Of a stretch of 64,000 bases of DNA, positions 43,128 to 57,483 are shown piece by piece (within the stretch, counting starts at the first letter, position 1; every line of letters begins with the position of its first letter). The notes beneath the pieces were generated by a model, which was given only the letters and a program-made list of their open reading frames with translations, was not told the DNA's origin and searched no databases. Source of the stretch: Streptomyces chilikensis (GTDB taxonomy: Bacteria > Actinomycetota > Actinomycetes > Streptomycetales > Streptomycetaceae); assembly GCF_001642695.1 (NCBI RefSeq), contig NZ_LWCC02000005.1, positions 3,981,358 through 4,045,357 on the forward strand. The letters are read 5' to 3'. The position numbers and the translations under genes are program-made.

Positions 43128-43868
43128 ATGCAGCACGCGGTGGGGTCCGAACTGCCGCCTCCCCACGGGCCCGGGCGGACCGCCTGGGCGGGGCAGGCGC
43201 CGGAGGCGACCGGTCAGATGCCGTTGCCCCAGGGAGGCCCGGTGCCCGCCCCGGGCGCGCCTCCCGCGCCGGGCGGCGTCCATCCCGTGGCGCCGCCGCC
43301 CGACCCGCGGACGGCGGTCCTCGCGGTCCTGCTGATCGGCCCCGCCGGGGCCGGCAAGACCAGCGTCGCCAAGTACTGGGCCGACCACCGCAGGGTGCCC
43401 ACCGCCCACGTCAGCCTGGACGACGTCCGCGAATGGGTGCGGTCCGGCTTCGCCGACCCGCAGACCGGATGGAACGAGCAGTCCGAGACCCAGTACCGCC
43501 TGGCCCGCCGCACCTGCGGCTTCGCCGCCCGCAACTTCCTCGCCAACGGCATCTCCTGCGTCATCGACGACGCCGTCTTCCCCGACCGCCCGGTGCTCGG
43601 CCTCGGCGGCTGGAAGCGGCACGTGGGCCCCGGACTGCTGCCGGTGGTGCTCCTGCCGGGGCTCGAGGTCGTGCTGGAGCGCAACGCCCGGCGCTCCGGG
43701 AACCGGCGGCTCACCGACGAGGAGGTCGCCCGGATCCACGGGCGGATGGCCGGCTGGTACGGCTCGGGCCTGCCCATCATCGACAACTCCCAGATGGACG
43801 TCCCCACCACCGCCCGGCTGCTGGACGAGGTGCTGGCCCGCTCGCTGGCGGCGCCCCCGCAGTGGTGA
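43128..43868 (+). CDS. P-loop ATP-binding protein, unknown substrate
   Basis: A 246-residue protein. The first 60 residues are Pro/Gly-rich and likely disordered. A kinase-like fold follows, with Walker A GPAGAGKTS (about 71-79), a DDVREWV segment, and a Walker B-like CVIDDAVFPD. The pattern resembles small-molecule or nucleotide kinases and zeta-toxin-like folds, but no specific family is clear and there is no antitoxin gene beside it. ATG 43128 has only a weak ribosome site (GTGGCAGG). TACCGT at 43074-43079 may be its -10. I recall it as a conserved neighbour of the M24 gene in streptomycetes. Confidence 0.78.
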   Translation: MQHAVGSELPPPHGPGRTAWAGQAPEATGQMPLPQGGPVPAPGAPPAPGGVHPVAPPPDPRTAVLAVLLIGPAGAGKTSVAKYWADHRRVPTAHVSLDDVREWVRSGFADPQTGWNEQSETQYRLARRTCGFAARNFLANGISCVIDDAVFPDRPVLGLGGWKRHVGPGLLPVVLLPGLEVVLERNARRSGNRRLTDEEVARIHGRMAGWYGSGLPIIDNSQMDVPTTARLLDEVLARSLAAPPQW

Positions 43869-43968
43869 CGCCGGCCCGGCCCCGGCCGCGCCGGCCCGTC
43901 CGGAGGCACGGGGAGGGCGCCGCCCCCCGACCGGCGGCGCTCAGGACGCGGCCGGACACGGCGGAACA

Positions 43969-43974
43969 TACGCT
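43969..43974 (+). promoter_or_regulatory. -10 element for a probable leaderless M24 mRNA
   Basis: TACGCT ends seven bases before the ATG at 43981, and no ribosome binding site separates them, consistent with transcription starting at the start codon. Confidence 0.45.
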
Positions 43975-43980
43975 CGGGCC

Positions 43981-45123
43981 ATGCCAGAGGTGTTCGCCGC
44001 CCGTCGGGCGCGGCTGAGGGAACGCTGCCACGCTGCCGGCAGCGCCGCCGCGCTGGTCACCCGCCCCGCCAACGTGCGGTACCTGGCGGGCGCGGCCCCG
44101 CCGGGCGCCGCGCTGCTGCTCGCGCCGCGCGACGGCGCCGAGGACGTGCTGCTCTGCCCGCACCCGCTGGAGGAACAGCAGCCGGCCGGCGCCCGCGAGG
44201 GCGGCCGGCCCGACGACCTGCTGCGGATCCGCCCGCTGGGCGGGAGCCTGTCCCCCGAGGGCGGCGACGCCGCGGTGGCCGCGGCCGGACTGGCGGCCGA
44301 GGAGGGCGCCGACTCGCTCGCCGTGGAGGAGCACCACCTCACCGTGGCCCGCCACCGCGCCATCGGCTCGGTGGCCTCCCGGCTCCGGCTCACCGACCTC
44401 GGCACCGCCGTGGAGCAGATGCGGGTGGTCAAGGACGAGGAGGAGATCGCCTGCCTGCGGGCGGGCGCGGAGATCGCCGACCAGGCGCTCGGCGAGTTGC
44501 TGGAGTCCATCCTGGTGGGCCGCACCGAACGCCACCTCGCGCTGGAACTGGAGCGCCGCCTGGTCGACCACGGCGCCGACGGCCCGGCGTTCCCCACCTC
44601 GGTGGCCACCGGCCCGCACGCCGGGCGGCCCGGCCACCGGCCCACCGACCGCAGGGTGGAGGAGGGCGACTTCCTCTCCGTCTGCATGGGCGCCGCCTAC
44701 CAGGGATACCGGTGCGAGATCGGCCGTACGTTCGTCATCGGCACCACCCCCGCGGACTGGCAGATCGAGCTCTACGACGTGGTCTTCGCCGCCCAGCGGG
44801 CGGGGCGGGAGGCCCTGGCGCCGGGCGCCGAGCACCGCGAGGTGGACCGGGCGGCACGCCAGGTCCTCGCCTCCGCCGGCTACGGCAGCGCCCTGCCCGC
44901 CCGCACCGGACACGGTGTGGGACTGGAAATCGCGGAGGACCCGCAGTTGGCCCCCGCGACCATGGGTAAACTGGACGCTTGCGTGCCGGTCACCGTCGAG
45001 CCGGGGGTTCACCTCCCCGGTCGGGGCGGGGTCCGGATCGATGACACGCTCGTCGTGCGCCCCGAGGCGGACGGCGGACCCGAGCTACTCACCATCACGA
45101 CCAAGGAGCTGCTCGCGCTGTAG
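43981..45123 (+). CDS. M24 (aminopeptidase P-like) family protein with altered metal site
   Basis: A 380-residue protein with the creatinase-type N-domain and a pita-bread C-domain of Xaa-Pro aminopeptidases. It sits directly before efp, as pepP/pepQ homologues often do. Of the five metal ligands, His311 (GHGVG) and Glu340 (VEPG) are kept. The first Asp is Cys235 (SVCMGA where active enzymes have xxDFGA), the second is Glu246 (CEIGRTF), and the last Glu is Asp354 (RIDDTL). It may be inactive, use another metal, or have a binding role. ATG 43981 appears leaderless. Confidence 0.88.
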   Translation: MPEVFAARRARLRERCHAAGSAAALVTRPANVRYLAGAAPPGAALLLAPRDGAEDVLLCPHPLEEQQPAGAREGGRPDDLLRIRPLGGSLSPEGGDAAVAAAGLAAEEGADSLAVEEHHLTVARHRAIGSVASRLRLTDLGTAVEQMRVVKDEEEIACLRAGAEIADQALGELLESILVGRTERHLALELERRLVDHGADGPAFPTSVATGPHAGRPGHRPTDRRVEEGDFLSVCMGAAYQGYRCEIGRTFVIGTTPADWQIELYDVVFAAQRAGREALAPGAEHREVDRAARQVLASAGYGSALPARTGHGVGLEIAEDPQLAPATMGKLDACVPVTVEPGVHLPGRGGVRIDDTLVVRPEADGGPELLTITTKELLAL

Positions 45124-45185
45124 CCTCCGGGCCGCGGCGCTCCTGCCCCGGGGTCGTCCACGTCAGTCCAGGAGATTCCGCAACC

Positions 45186-45752
45186 GTGGCTTCCACGAAC
45201 GACCTCAAGAACGGCATGGTGCTCAAGCTCGAAGGCGGCCAGCTCTGGTCCGTCGTCGAGTTCCAGCACGTCAAGCCCGGCAAGGGCCCGGCCTTCGTGC
45301 GCACCAAGCTCAAGAACGTGCTCTCCGGCAAGGTCGTCGACAAGACCTTCAACGCCGGCGTCAAGGTCGAGACGGCCACCGTTGACAAGCGCGACATGCA
45401 GTTCTCGTACATGGACGGCGAGTACTTCGTGTTCATGGACATGGACACCTTCGACCAGCTGATGATCGACCGCAAGGCCGTCGGCGACGCCGCCAACTTC
45501 CTGGTCGAGGGCTTCACCGCCACGGTCGCCCAGCACGAGGGCGAGGTGCTCTTCGTCGAGCTGCCGGCCGCCGTCGAGCTGACCGTCGCCGAGACCGAGC
45601 CGGGCGTCCAGGGCGACCGCTCCACCGGTGGCACCAAGCCGGCCGTCCTGGAGACGGGTCACCAGATCCAGGTTCCGCTCTTCATCACCACCGGTGAGAA
45701 GATCAAGGTCGACACCCGCACCAGCGACTACCTCGGCCGGGTGAACAGCTAA
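45186..45752 (+). CDS. efp: Elongation factor P
   Basis: A 188-residue three-domain tRNA-mimic that relieves ribosome stalling at consecutive prolines. The domain I tip reads [11 protein letters not shown], with the Lys expected at the functional position; actinobacterial EF-P may work unmodified or with its own modification, and no modification gene is adjacent. GTG 45186 follows AGGAG by about ten bases. The nusB gene starts three bases after the stop, so the two are cotranscribed. Confidence 0.97.
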   Translation: MASTNDLKNGMVLKLEGGQLWSVVEFQHVKPGKGPAFVRTKLKNVLSGKVVDKTFNAGVKVETATVDKRDMQFSYMDGEYFVFMDMDTFDQLMIDRKAVGDAANFLVEGFTATVAQHEGEVLFVELPAAVELTVAETEPGVQGDRSTGGTKPAVLETGHQIQVPLFITTGEKIKVDTRTSDYLGRVNS

Positions 45753-45754
45753 CC

Positions 45755-46189
45755 GTGGCTGCCCGCAATACGGCCCGCAAGCGCGCCTTCCAGATCCTCT
45801 TCGAGGCCGACCAGCGCGGCGCCGACGTGCTGTCCGTCCTGGCCGACTGGGTCCGGCACTCCCGGAACGACTCCCGGCAGCCGCCGGTGAGCGAGTACAC
45901 GATGCAGCTGGTCGAGGGATACGCGGACCACGTGCGCCGCATCGACGAGCTCATCGCCCAGTACGCGGTGGACTGGACGCTGGACCGGATGCCGGTCGTC
46001 GACCGCAACATCCTGCGGCTCGGTGCCTTCGAGCTCATCTGGATGGATGAGACCCCCGACGCCGTGGTGCTGGACGAGATGGTGCAGCTGGCCAAGGAGT
46101 TCTCGACCGACGACTCGCCCGCGTTCGTCAACGGACTGCTGGGACGGCTGAAGGACCTCAAGCCGTCGCTGCGGCGGGAAGAGGCCTGA
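45755..46189 (+). CDS. nusB: Transcription antitermination factor NusB
   Basis: A 144-residue helical RNA-binding protein that pairs with S10 in rRNA antitermination complexes. The conserved N-terminus ARKRAFQILFEAD and the C-terminal RNILRLGAFEL and FVNGLLGRL blocks are visible. The GTG start follows the efp stop by two bases and depends on coupling or the purines at the end of efp. It converges on bldD across a strong U-rich terminator. Confidence 0.96.
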   Translation: MAARNTARKRAFQILFEADQRGADVLSVLADWVRHSRNDSRQPPVSEYTMQLVEGYADHVRRIDELIAQYAVDWTLDRMPVVDRNILRLGAFELIWMDETPDAVVLDEMVQLAKEFSTDDSPAFVNGLLGRLKDLKPSLRREEA

Positions 46190-46216
46190 GCCGCGCGCTC
46201 GTCACGACGCCGCATT

Positions 46217-46265
46217 GCCGAAGGGCCCCAGCGTGCCGCTGGGGCCCTTCGGCGTTTTCGTTTCC
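46217..46265. terminator. Bidirectional terminator, nusB / bldD, with U-tract
   Basis: A perfect 17-bp stem (46217-46233 with 46237-46253) closes on the loop TGC. It is followed on the plus strand by GTTTTCGTTT, the only clear U-tract terminator in this window. It lies between convergent stops at 46189 and 46315. Confidence 0.93.
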
Positions 46266-46314
46266 GCGTGCTCGTGTCGCGTGTTTGTTCGCCCGGCCGG
46301 TGGCGGGGGAGGGG

Positions 46315-46815
46315 TCAGCTCTCCTCGTGGACCACCGCGCGGCGCGCGTCGGCGTCCAGGACGCCCCAGCTGATCAGCTGCTCGGTGAGCACCGAGGGGG
46401 ACTGGTCGTAGATCACGGCCAGGGTGCGCAGGTCGTCCTGACGGATCGACAGCACCTTGCCGTTGTAGTCGCCGCGCTGGGACTGGATCGTCGCCGCGTA
46501 GCGCTGCAGCGGGCCGGCCTTCTCCACCGGCACGTGCTGGAGGCGCTCGAGGTCGAGGACCAGCTTCGGCGGGGGCTCCGCGGCGCCGCCCGGCGTGGTG
46601 CCGGGAAGCAGCTCCTGGACGGGGACGCCGTAGAAGTCCGCCAGCTCGGCCAGGCGCTGCACGGTCACGGCGCGGTCCCCGCGCTCGTAGGAACCGACCA
46701 CGACGGCCTTCCAGCGGCCCTGGGACTTCTCCTCCACACCGTGGAGGGACAGGCCCTGCTGGGTGCGGATGGCCCGGAGCTTGGCCCCGAGCTGCTTTGC
46801 GTATTCGCTGGACAT
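46315..46815 (-). CDS. bldD: Master developmental regulator BldD
   Basis: A 166-residue DNA-binding protein that represses sporulation genes during vegetative growth when dimerised by tetrameric c-di-GMP. The N-terminal XRE-type helix-turn-helix occupies about 8-70. The C-terminal c-di-GMP signature RxD-X8-RxxD is exact: R114-G-D116 and R125-Q-D-D128. The ATG follows GGGAG on the minus strand. Its promoter carries a near-consensus BldD box, so it is very likely autoregulated. The length and sequence agree with the S. coelicolor protein as I recall it. Confidence 0.98.
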   Translation of the reverse strand: MSSEYAKQLGAKLRAIRTQQGLSLHGVEEKSQGRWKAVVVGSYERGDRAVTVQRLAELADFYGVPVQELLPGTTPGGAAEPPPKLVLDLERLQHVPVEKAGPLQRYAATIQSQRGDYNGKVLSIRQDDLRTLAVIYDQSPSVLTEQLISWGVLDADARRAVVHEES

Positions 46816-46880
46816 AAAGCTCCCGGACAGTCGGCGGCGCGTGCGGTCTGCGGTGCTTCGCGGGGCATGCCGCACGGTTG

Positions 46881-46923
46881 GTAACTCACTGTAAGGTTAC
46901 GCAGCGTTACTCTCCCCCGTCAA
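46881..46923 (-). promoter_or_regulatory. bldD promoter with overlapping BldD operator
   Basis: On the minus strand, TTGACG (46923-46918) and TAACCT (46899-46894) are spaced by 18 bases, putting the start near 46887. GTAACTCACTGTAAG at 46881-46895 matches the published BldD consensus NTNACNC(A/T)GNGTNAN at all fixed positions except one and covers the end of the -10 and the start site. Binding there should repress bldD itself. Confidence 0.78.
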
Positions 46924-47040
46924 GCGGAATGGTCCGGACCGACGGTTCGATGATCGGTTCGCCGAGTTGCTCCGAAAGGGTGAGTCCCGGGGGGAATCCC
47001 CGGAGGTGCGGGGGGTGGGCCGGGGTGTTCGGGCGCCTGT

Positions 47041-47046
47041 TAGGGT
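47041..47046 (+). promoter_or_regulatory. Possible -10 for the pyr operon
   Basis: TAGGGT fits TANNNT and would start transcription near 47053, just ahead of the PyrR-binding hairpin. No convincing -35 lies at the normal distance. Confidence 0.35.
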
Positions 47047-47064
47047 AGGGGGCGTAAACACGAC

Positions 47065-47705
<641 letters not shown>

Positions 47706-47797
47706 ACCCGTCGGCGCACCCGCGCCACCCGGGGTGCGCCCGCGCGTCCGCGCCTGCCCGAAATCTCCCAGATGATCCTTCCCACGGAGCCTGCCCG

Positions 47798-48793
47798 ATG
47801 AAGCGCCACCTCATCTCGGCCGCCGACCTGACCCGCGACGACGCCGTCCACATCCTCGACACCGCCGAGGAGATGGCACGGGTCGGCGACCGCACGGTCA
47901 AGAAGCTTCCCGCCCTGCGCGGCCGCACCGTCTGCAACCTCTTCTTCGAGGACTCGACCCGCACCCGGATCTCCTTCGAGGCCGCCGAGAAGCGGCTGTC
48001 CGCCGACGTCATCAACTTCGCCGCCAAGGGATCCAGCGTCTCCAAGGGCGAGTCCCTCAAGGACACCGCCCAGACGCTGGCCGCCATGGGCGTGGACGCG
48101 GTGGTCATCCGCCACAGCGCCTCCGGCGCCCCCTACCGGCTGGCCACCTCGGGCTGGATCGACGCCCCGGTGATCAACGCCGGCGACGGCACCCACCAGC
48201 ACCCCACCCAGGCCCTGCTGGACGCCTTCACCATGCGCCGCCGCCTGATCGGCCCGGACGCCGGCCTCGGCCAGGACCTGACCGGCAAGCACGTCACCAT
48301 CGTCGGCGACGTCCTGCACAGCCGGGTCGCCCGCTCCAACGTGGACCTGCTGCACACGCTGGGCGCGCACGTCACCCTGGTCGCCCCGCCCACCCTGCTG
48401 CCGGTCGGCGTGGAGACCTGGCCCTGCGAGGTCTCCTACGACCTCGACTCCGCCCTCCCCAAGGCCGACGCGGTGATGATGCTCCGCGTCCAGCGGGAAC
48501 GGATGAACGCCGCCTTCTTCCCCACCGAGCGCGAGTACTCCCGCCGCTACGGCCTGGACGGCGACCGGATGGCGAAGATGCCCGACCACGCGATCGTGAT
48601 GCACCCCGGCCCGATGGTCCGCGGCATGGAGATCACCGCCGAGGTCGCCGACTCCGAGCGCTGCACCGTCACCGAGCAGGTCGCCAACGGCGTTTTCACC
48701 CGGATGGCCGTCCTTTACCTGCTGCTCGGCGGCAAGACCGACGGCGGCACCGCCAACGGCGGCACCACCCACGAACGCACTCCCGGCGAGTGA
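47798..48793 (+). CDS. pyrB: Aspartate carbamoyltransferase catalytic subunit
   Basis: A 331-residue enzyme that joins carbamoyl phosphate and aspartate, the committed step of pyrimidine synthesis. The carbamoyl-phosphate site STRTR is in [13 protein letters not shown], and the aspartate loop and HPGPMVRG are present. No pyrI regulatory subunit lies nearby, as expected for actinobacteria. The ATG follows CACGGAG. The C-terminal tail ([18 protein letters not shown]) is hydrophilic and variable-looking. Its stop lies 26 bases before the pyrC start. Confidence 0.96.
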   Translation: MKRHLISAADLTRDDAVHILDTAEEMARVGDRTVKKLPALRGRTVCNLFFEDSTRTRISFEAAEKRLSADVINFAAKGSSVSKGESLKDTAQTLAAMGVDAVVIRHSASGAPYRLATSGWIDAPVINAGDGTHQHPTQALLDAFTMRRRLIGPDAGLGQDLTGKHVTIVGDVLHSRVARSNVDLLHTLGAHVTLVAPPTLLPVGVETWPCEVSYDLDSALPKADAVMMLRVQRERMNAAFFPTEREYSRRYGLDGDRMAKMPDHAIVMHPGPMVRGMEITAEVADSERCTVTEQVANGVFTRMAVLYLLLGGKTDGGTANGGTTHERTPGE

Positions 48794-48819
48794 ACCCGCA
48801 CCGAGGAAAGGCAGAACCC

Positions 48820-50109
48820 ATGAGCAAGACCCTGATCCGCGGTGCGCGCGTGCTCGGCGGCGAGCCGCAGGACGTGCTGATCGACGGCGCCGTCGTCGCC
48901 GCCGTCGGCACCGGCCTGGACGCCGAGGGCGTCGACACCGTGGTCGAGGCGGACGGCAAGGTCCTCCTGCCGGGCCTGGTCGACCTCCACACCCACCTGC
49001 GCGAGCCCGGCCGCGAGGACTCCGAGACGGTCCTCACCGGCACCCGTGCCGCCGCCAAGGGCGGCTACACCCAGGTGTTCGCCATGGCCAACACCTTCCC
49101 CGTCGCGGACACGGCCGGCGTGGTCGAGCAGGTGTACCGCCTCGGCCAGGAGCACGGCTACTGCGACGTGCAGCCCATCGGCGCCGTCACCGTCGGCCTG
49201 GAGGGCGAGAAGCTCGCCGAGCTCGGCGCCATGCACGAGTCCGCGGCCGGCGTGACCGTCTTCTCCGACGACGGCAAGTGCGTCCACGACGCGGTGATCA
49301 TGCGCCGCGCCCTGGAGTACGTGAAGGCATTCGGCGGCGTCGTCGCCCAGCACGCCCAGGAGCCCCGGCTCACCGAGGGCGCCCAGATGAACGAGGGAGT
49401 GGTCTCCGCGGAGCTCGGCCTCGGCGGCTGGCCGGCGGTGGCCGAGGAGTCGATCATCGCCCGCGACGTCCTGCTCGCCGAGCACGTCGGCTCCCGCGTC
49501 CACATCTGCCACCTGTCCACGGCCGGCTCCGTCGAGATCGTCCGCTGGGCCAAGTCCCGCGGCATCGACGTCACCGCCGAGGTCACCCCGCACCACCTGC
49601 TGCTCACCGACGAGATGGTGCGCAGCTACAACCCGGTCTACAAGGTCAACCCGCCGCTGCGCACCGAGCGCGACGTCATGGCCCTGCGGGAGGCGCTGGC
49701 CGACGGCACCATCGACATCGTCGCCACCGACCACGCCCCGCACCCGCACGAGGACAAGGACTGCGAGTGGGCCGCCGCCGCCATGGGCATGGTCGGCCTG
49801 GAGACCGCCCTGTCCGTGGTGCAGGAGACCATGGTGGAGACCGGCCTGCTGGACTGGGCCGGCGTCGCCGACCGGATGTCCGCCGCGCCCGCCCGGATCG
49901 GACGGGCCAAGGGCCACGGCCGTCCGGTGGCCGTCGGAGAACCCGCGAACCTGACCCTGGTCGACACCGCATACCGTGGAGGCGTGGACCCCGCGGGCTT
50001 CGCCTCCCGCAGCCGCAACACCCCCTACGAGGGCCGTGAGCTGCCGGGCCGTGTCACCCACACGTGGCTGCGGGGCAAGGCCACCTACTCCGACGGGAAG
50101 CTCGCGTGA
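48820..50109 (+). CDS. pyrC: Dihydroorotase
   Basis: A 429-residue class I dihydroorotase of the amidohydrolase superfamily, catalysing ring closure of carbamoyl aspartate. The zinc motif [10 protein letters not shown] lies near residues 56-65, HICHLSTAG and the catalytic Asp in ATDHAPH follow. ATG 48820 is chosen with GAGGAAAGG upstream; a GTG ten codons earlier would overlap pyrB but lacks a ribosome site. The stop overlaps the next GTG (GTGA). Confidence 0.96.
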   Translation: MSKTLIRGARVLGGEPQDVLIDGAVVAAVGTGLDAEGVDTVVEADGKVLLPGLVDLHTHLREPGREDSETVLTGTRAAAKGGYTQVFAMANTFPVADTAGVVEQVYRLGQEHGYCDVQPIGAVTVGLEGEKLAELGAMHESAAGVTVFSDDGKCVHDAVIMRRALEYVKAFGGVVAQHAQEPRLTEGAQMNEGVVSAELGLGGWPAVAEESIIARDVLLAEHVGSRVHICHLSTAGSVEIVRWAKSRGIDVTAEVTPHHLLLTDEMVRSYNPVYKVNPPLRTERDVMALREALADGTIDIVATDHAPHPHEDKDCEWAAAAMGMVGLETALSVVQETMVETGLLDWAGVADRMSAAPARIGRAKGHGRPVAVGEPANLTLVDTAYRGGVDPAGFASRSRNTPYEGRELPGRVTHTWLRGKATYSDGKLA

Positions 50110-50699
50110 CGACCTCGACCCCCCTCCTCCTCGTGAACCTCGCCGCCGAGGCCGAACGCAAGTCGGCCGAGGTCACCAACTGGCCGGGCCGCATCGCCTG
50201 GGTCGTCGGCCTCGCCCTGTTCGTCGCGCTGGTCTACTGGCTGATGCGCGAGGGCTGGAAGTGGCGCAGCACCCTCCAGGGCGACCTGCCCGAACTGCCC
50301 CAGGCCCCCGGGACGGCCGGCGAACCGAAGCTGACCCTCTCCGGCCGCTACCACGGCTCCACCACCGCCCACCAGTGGCTGGACCGCATCGTGGCCCGCG
50401 GCCTGGGCACCCGGAGCCGGGCCGAGCTCACCCTCACCGACGCCGGACTGGCCGTCGGCCGCCCCGGCGCGGACGACTTCTTCGTCCCCGCCGGACAGCT
50501 CCGCGGAGCCCGGCTCGACAAGGGCATCGCCGGCAAGGTCCTCACCGAGGGCGGACTGCTCGTGGTGACCTGGGAGCACGGCGACCGGCTGATCGACTCC
50601 GGGTTCCGCTCCGACCGGTCGACCGAACACCCCGCGTGGGTGGCCGCCCTCAACGACATGATCGAACAGCACGACAAGCAGACGGAAGGCGCACGATGA
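50106..50699 (+). CDS. Unknown membrane-anchored protein inside the pyr operon
   Basis: A 197-residue protein with one membrane helix ([18 protein letters not shown], about 24-41). A cytoplasmic domain follows ([20 protein letters not shown], then [11 protein letters not shown] and [17 protein letters not shown]) that looks like a beta-rich PH-like fold. I do not know a function. The GTG overlaps the pyrC stop and the TGA overlaps the carA ATG, so it is translationally coupled on both sides. This arrangement suggests a link to carbamoyl-phosphate or pyrimidine metabolism, or simply a conserved passenger. Confidence 0.82.
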   Translation: MTTSTPLLLVNLAAEAERKSAEVTNWPGRIAWVVGLALFVALVYWLMREGWKWRSTLQGDLPELPQAPGTAGEPKLTLSGRYHGSTTAHQWLDRIVARGLGTRSRAELTLTDAGLAVGRPGADDFFVPAGQLRGARLDKGIAGKVLTEGGLLVVTWEHGDRLIDSGFRSDRSTEHPAWVAALNDMIEQHDKQTEGAR

Positions 50700-51827
50700 C
50701 GACCTCCACCAGGGGAGCCAAGGCTCCCGCAGTACTCGTCCTGGAGGACGGCCGGATCTTCCGCGGCCGCGCCTACGGGGCCGTGGGGGAGACCTTCGGC
50801 GAGGCCGTCTTCTCCACCGGCATGACCGGCTACCAGGAGACCCTCACCGACCCGTCCTACCACCGCCAGGTGGTCGTCATGACGGCGCCGCACGTCGGCA
50901 ACACCGGCATGAACGAGGAGGACCGCGAGTCCCACAAGATCTGGGTGTCCGGCTACGTCGTCCGTGACCCCGCCCGGGTCCCCTCCAACTGGCGCTCCAC
51001 CCGCACCCTCGACGACGAGCTCGCCGAGCAGGGCGTCGTCGGCATCAGCGGCATCGACACCCGCGCCCTCACCCGCCACCTGCGCGAGCGCGGCGCCATG
51101 CGCGTCGGCATCTTCTCCGGCGAGGCCGTCGCCTCCGAGGAGGCGCTGCTCGCCAAGGTGCGCGAGGCCGCCCCGATGAAGGGCGCCAGCCTCTACGAGG
51201 AGGTCGCCACCACCGAGGCGTACGTCGTCCCGGCACAGGGCGAGAAGAAGTTCACGGTGGCCGCGATCGACCTCGGCATCAAGGGCATGACGCCCTACCG
51301 CATGGCCGAGCGCGGCATCGAGGTCCACGTCCTGCCCGCCACCGCCACCCTCGACGAGATCTACGCCGTGAACCCCGACGGCGTGTTCTTCTCCAACGGC
51401 CCCGGCGACCCGGAGACGGCCGACCACCCCGTCGAGCTGATGCGGGGCGTCCTGGAGCGCTCCACCCCGCTCTTCGGCATCTGCTTCGGCAACCAGATCC
51501 TCGGCCGCGCCCTCGGCTTCGGCACCTACAAGCTGAAGTACGGCCACCGCGGCATCAACCAGCCGGTGCAGGACCGCACCACCGGCAAGGTCGAGGTCAC
51601 CGCCCACAACCACGGATTCGCCGTCGACGCCCCGCTCGACAAGGTCTCCGACACCCCCTTCGGCCGCGCCGAGGTCTCCCACGTCTGCCTCAACGACGAC
51701 GTCGTCGAAGGCCTGCGGCTCCTCGACCGGCCCGCGTTCAGCGTCCAGTACCACCCCGAAGCGGCAGCCGGCCCGCACGACGCCGCCTACCTGTTCGACC
51801 GCTTCGTCTCTCTCCTGGAGGGCCAGC

Positions 51828-51835
<8 letters not shown>
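50696..51835 (+). CDS. carA: Carbamoyl-phosphate synthase small (glutaminase) subunit
   Basis: A 379-residue subunit that hydrolyses glutamine and delivers ammonia to CarB. The C-terminal class I glutaminase domain carries the nucleophile Cys in FGICFGNQI and the HPEA His-Glu pair; the N-terminal domain binds CarB. The ATG overlaps the previous stop. The carB GTG begins eight bases before the carA stop, giving tight coupling. In this operon it supplies both pyrimidine and arginine pathways, unless a second car pair exists elsewhere. Confidence 0.97.
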
Positions 51836-55139
<3,304 letters not shown>

Positions 55140-55144
55140 CCGAC

Positions 55145-55183
55145 GAGGGGGACACCGGAAGGTGTCCCCCTCCTCATGAGGAG
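55145..55183 (+). promoter_or_regulatory. Two adjacent hairpins before pyrD
   Basis: GAGGGGGACACC (55145-55156) pairs with 55161-55172 around a GNRA-type loop, GGAA. The next bases form a 14-base palindrome, CTCCTCATGAGGAG (55170-55183), whose 3' half holds the pyrD ribosome site, and CTTTTT follows. They overlap by three bases, so the two folds compete. This may be an attenuator, a processing site or a ribosome-site switch. Confidence 0.55.
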
Positions 55184-55192
55184 CCCTTTTTC

Positions 55193-56340
<1,148 letters not shown>

Positions 56341-56344
<4 letters not shown>

Positions 56345-57183
56345 GCCACCTGGAACCCTTCGGCGCGCGCCTGCGCCGGGCCATGGACGAGCGCGGCCCG
56401 CTCTGCGTCGGCATCGACCCGCACGCCTCGCTGCTCGGCTCCTGGGGCCTGGCCGACGACGTGGCCGGGCTGGAGCGCTTCAGCCGCACCGTGGTGGAGG
56501 CGCTGGCCGGCCGGGTCGCCGTCCTCAAGCCGCAGATCGCCTTCTTCGAGCGCTTCGGCTCCCGCGGCCTCGCCGTGCTGGAGAAGTCGGTGGAGGAGGC
56601 CCGCGCCGCCGGCGCCCTGGTGGTGATGGACGCCAAGCGCGGCGACATCGGCTCCACCATGGCCGCCTACGCCGAGTCGTTCTTGCGCGCGGACGCACCG
56701 CTCTTCTCGGACGCCCTCACCGTCTCCCCGTACCTCGGCTACGGCTCGCTGAAGCCGGCCGTGGACCTGGCCCGGGAGAACGGCGCCGGGCTGTTCGTCC
56801 TGGCCCTCACCTCCAACCCCGAGGGCGGCGAGGTCCAGCACGCCGTGCGCGCCGACGGCCGCAGGATCGGCGCGACGATGCTGGCGCACCTCGCCGAGGA
56901 GAACGCGGGGGAGGAGCCGCTCGGCTCCTTCGGCGCGGTGGTCGGCGCGACGCTCGGCGACCTGTCCTTCTACGACCTGGACATCAACGGCCCGCTGCTG
57001 GCCCCGGGCATCGGCGCCCAGGGGGCCACCCCGGCGGACCTCCCGCGCGTCTTCGGCGCGGCGGTGCGCGACGTCGTCCCCAACGTCAGCCGCGGCGTCC
57101 TGCGCGCGGGCCCCTCGACGGGTGCGCTGCGGGACGCGGCGGAGCGGTTCGCGGACGAGATCCGCGCCGCGGTGGCGGGCTGA
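56341..57183 (+). CDS. pyrF: Orotidine 5'-phosphate decarboxylase (type 2)
   Basis: A 280-residue barrel enzyme that completes UMP synthesis. The catalytic Asp-Lys-Asp array is in [11 protein letters not shown] (about 97-107). The length and the [12 protein letters not shown] start match the long type 2 subfamily found in actinobacteria. The ATG overlaps the pyrD stop (ATGA). It is the last gene of the operon, followed 19 bases later by a hairpin. pyrE is absent from this window. Confidence 0.96.
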
Positions 57184-57202
57184 GGGCACGCCGAGGGACG
57201 CG

Positions 57203-57234
57203 GTCCGCCGCGGGGAAGGCCCCCCGCGGCGGAC
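57203..57234 (+). terminator. Hairpin terminator of the pyr operon
   Basis: GTCCGCCGCGGGG (57203-57215) pairs with 57222-57234, a 13-bp stem with a six-base loop, starting 19 bases after the pyrF stop. Confidence 0.8.
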
Positions 57235-57347
57235 GCGCTCCATCCGTATCTCCGCCACGCGACGCGCGAAACCGCTCCGGTATGTCGTAAATGTCGGCAG
57301 TGATCGCGCCGCTGGCGAGTCTGACCAGGACTTTTCCGTCGTTCTCG

Positions 57348-57376
57348 CTGACTCTCGCTGTCCGGAGCGCTAGTCT
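57348..57376 (+). promoter_or_regulatory. Promoter of the sIHF gene
   Basis: CTGACT (57348-57353) and TAGTCT (57371-57376) are spaced by 17 bases, close to the vegetative consensus. The predicted start near 57383 gives a leader of about 100 bases. Confidence 0.55.
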
Positions 57377-57483
57377 CCGACCAGAGCCACAGGCCAACTG
57401 CGGTGTGTGGCTCGCCAGGTGTGGGGCAAGCAGGTTCCTCACCGGTCCGTATCCGACAGTTCGACATCCGAGGTGACGTAGGC

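Larger units (their letters stand above)
57184..57483 (+). other. pyrF-sIHF intergenic region
   Basis: This holds the pyrF terminator, then about 150 bases of lower-GC, promoter-like sequence containing the sIHF promoter, and a leader ending in GAGGTGA at 57469-57475. I see no open reading frame worth calling on either strand. Confidence 0.7.

Noticed and set aside
43128-45123. A toxin-antitoxin or defence island around the P-loop and M24 genes
   Set aside because: There is no small antitoxin frame, nuclease or methylase nearby, and the genes sit in a conserved housekeeping neighbourhood.
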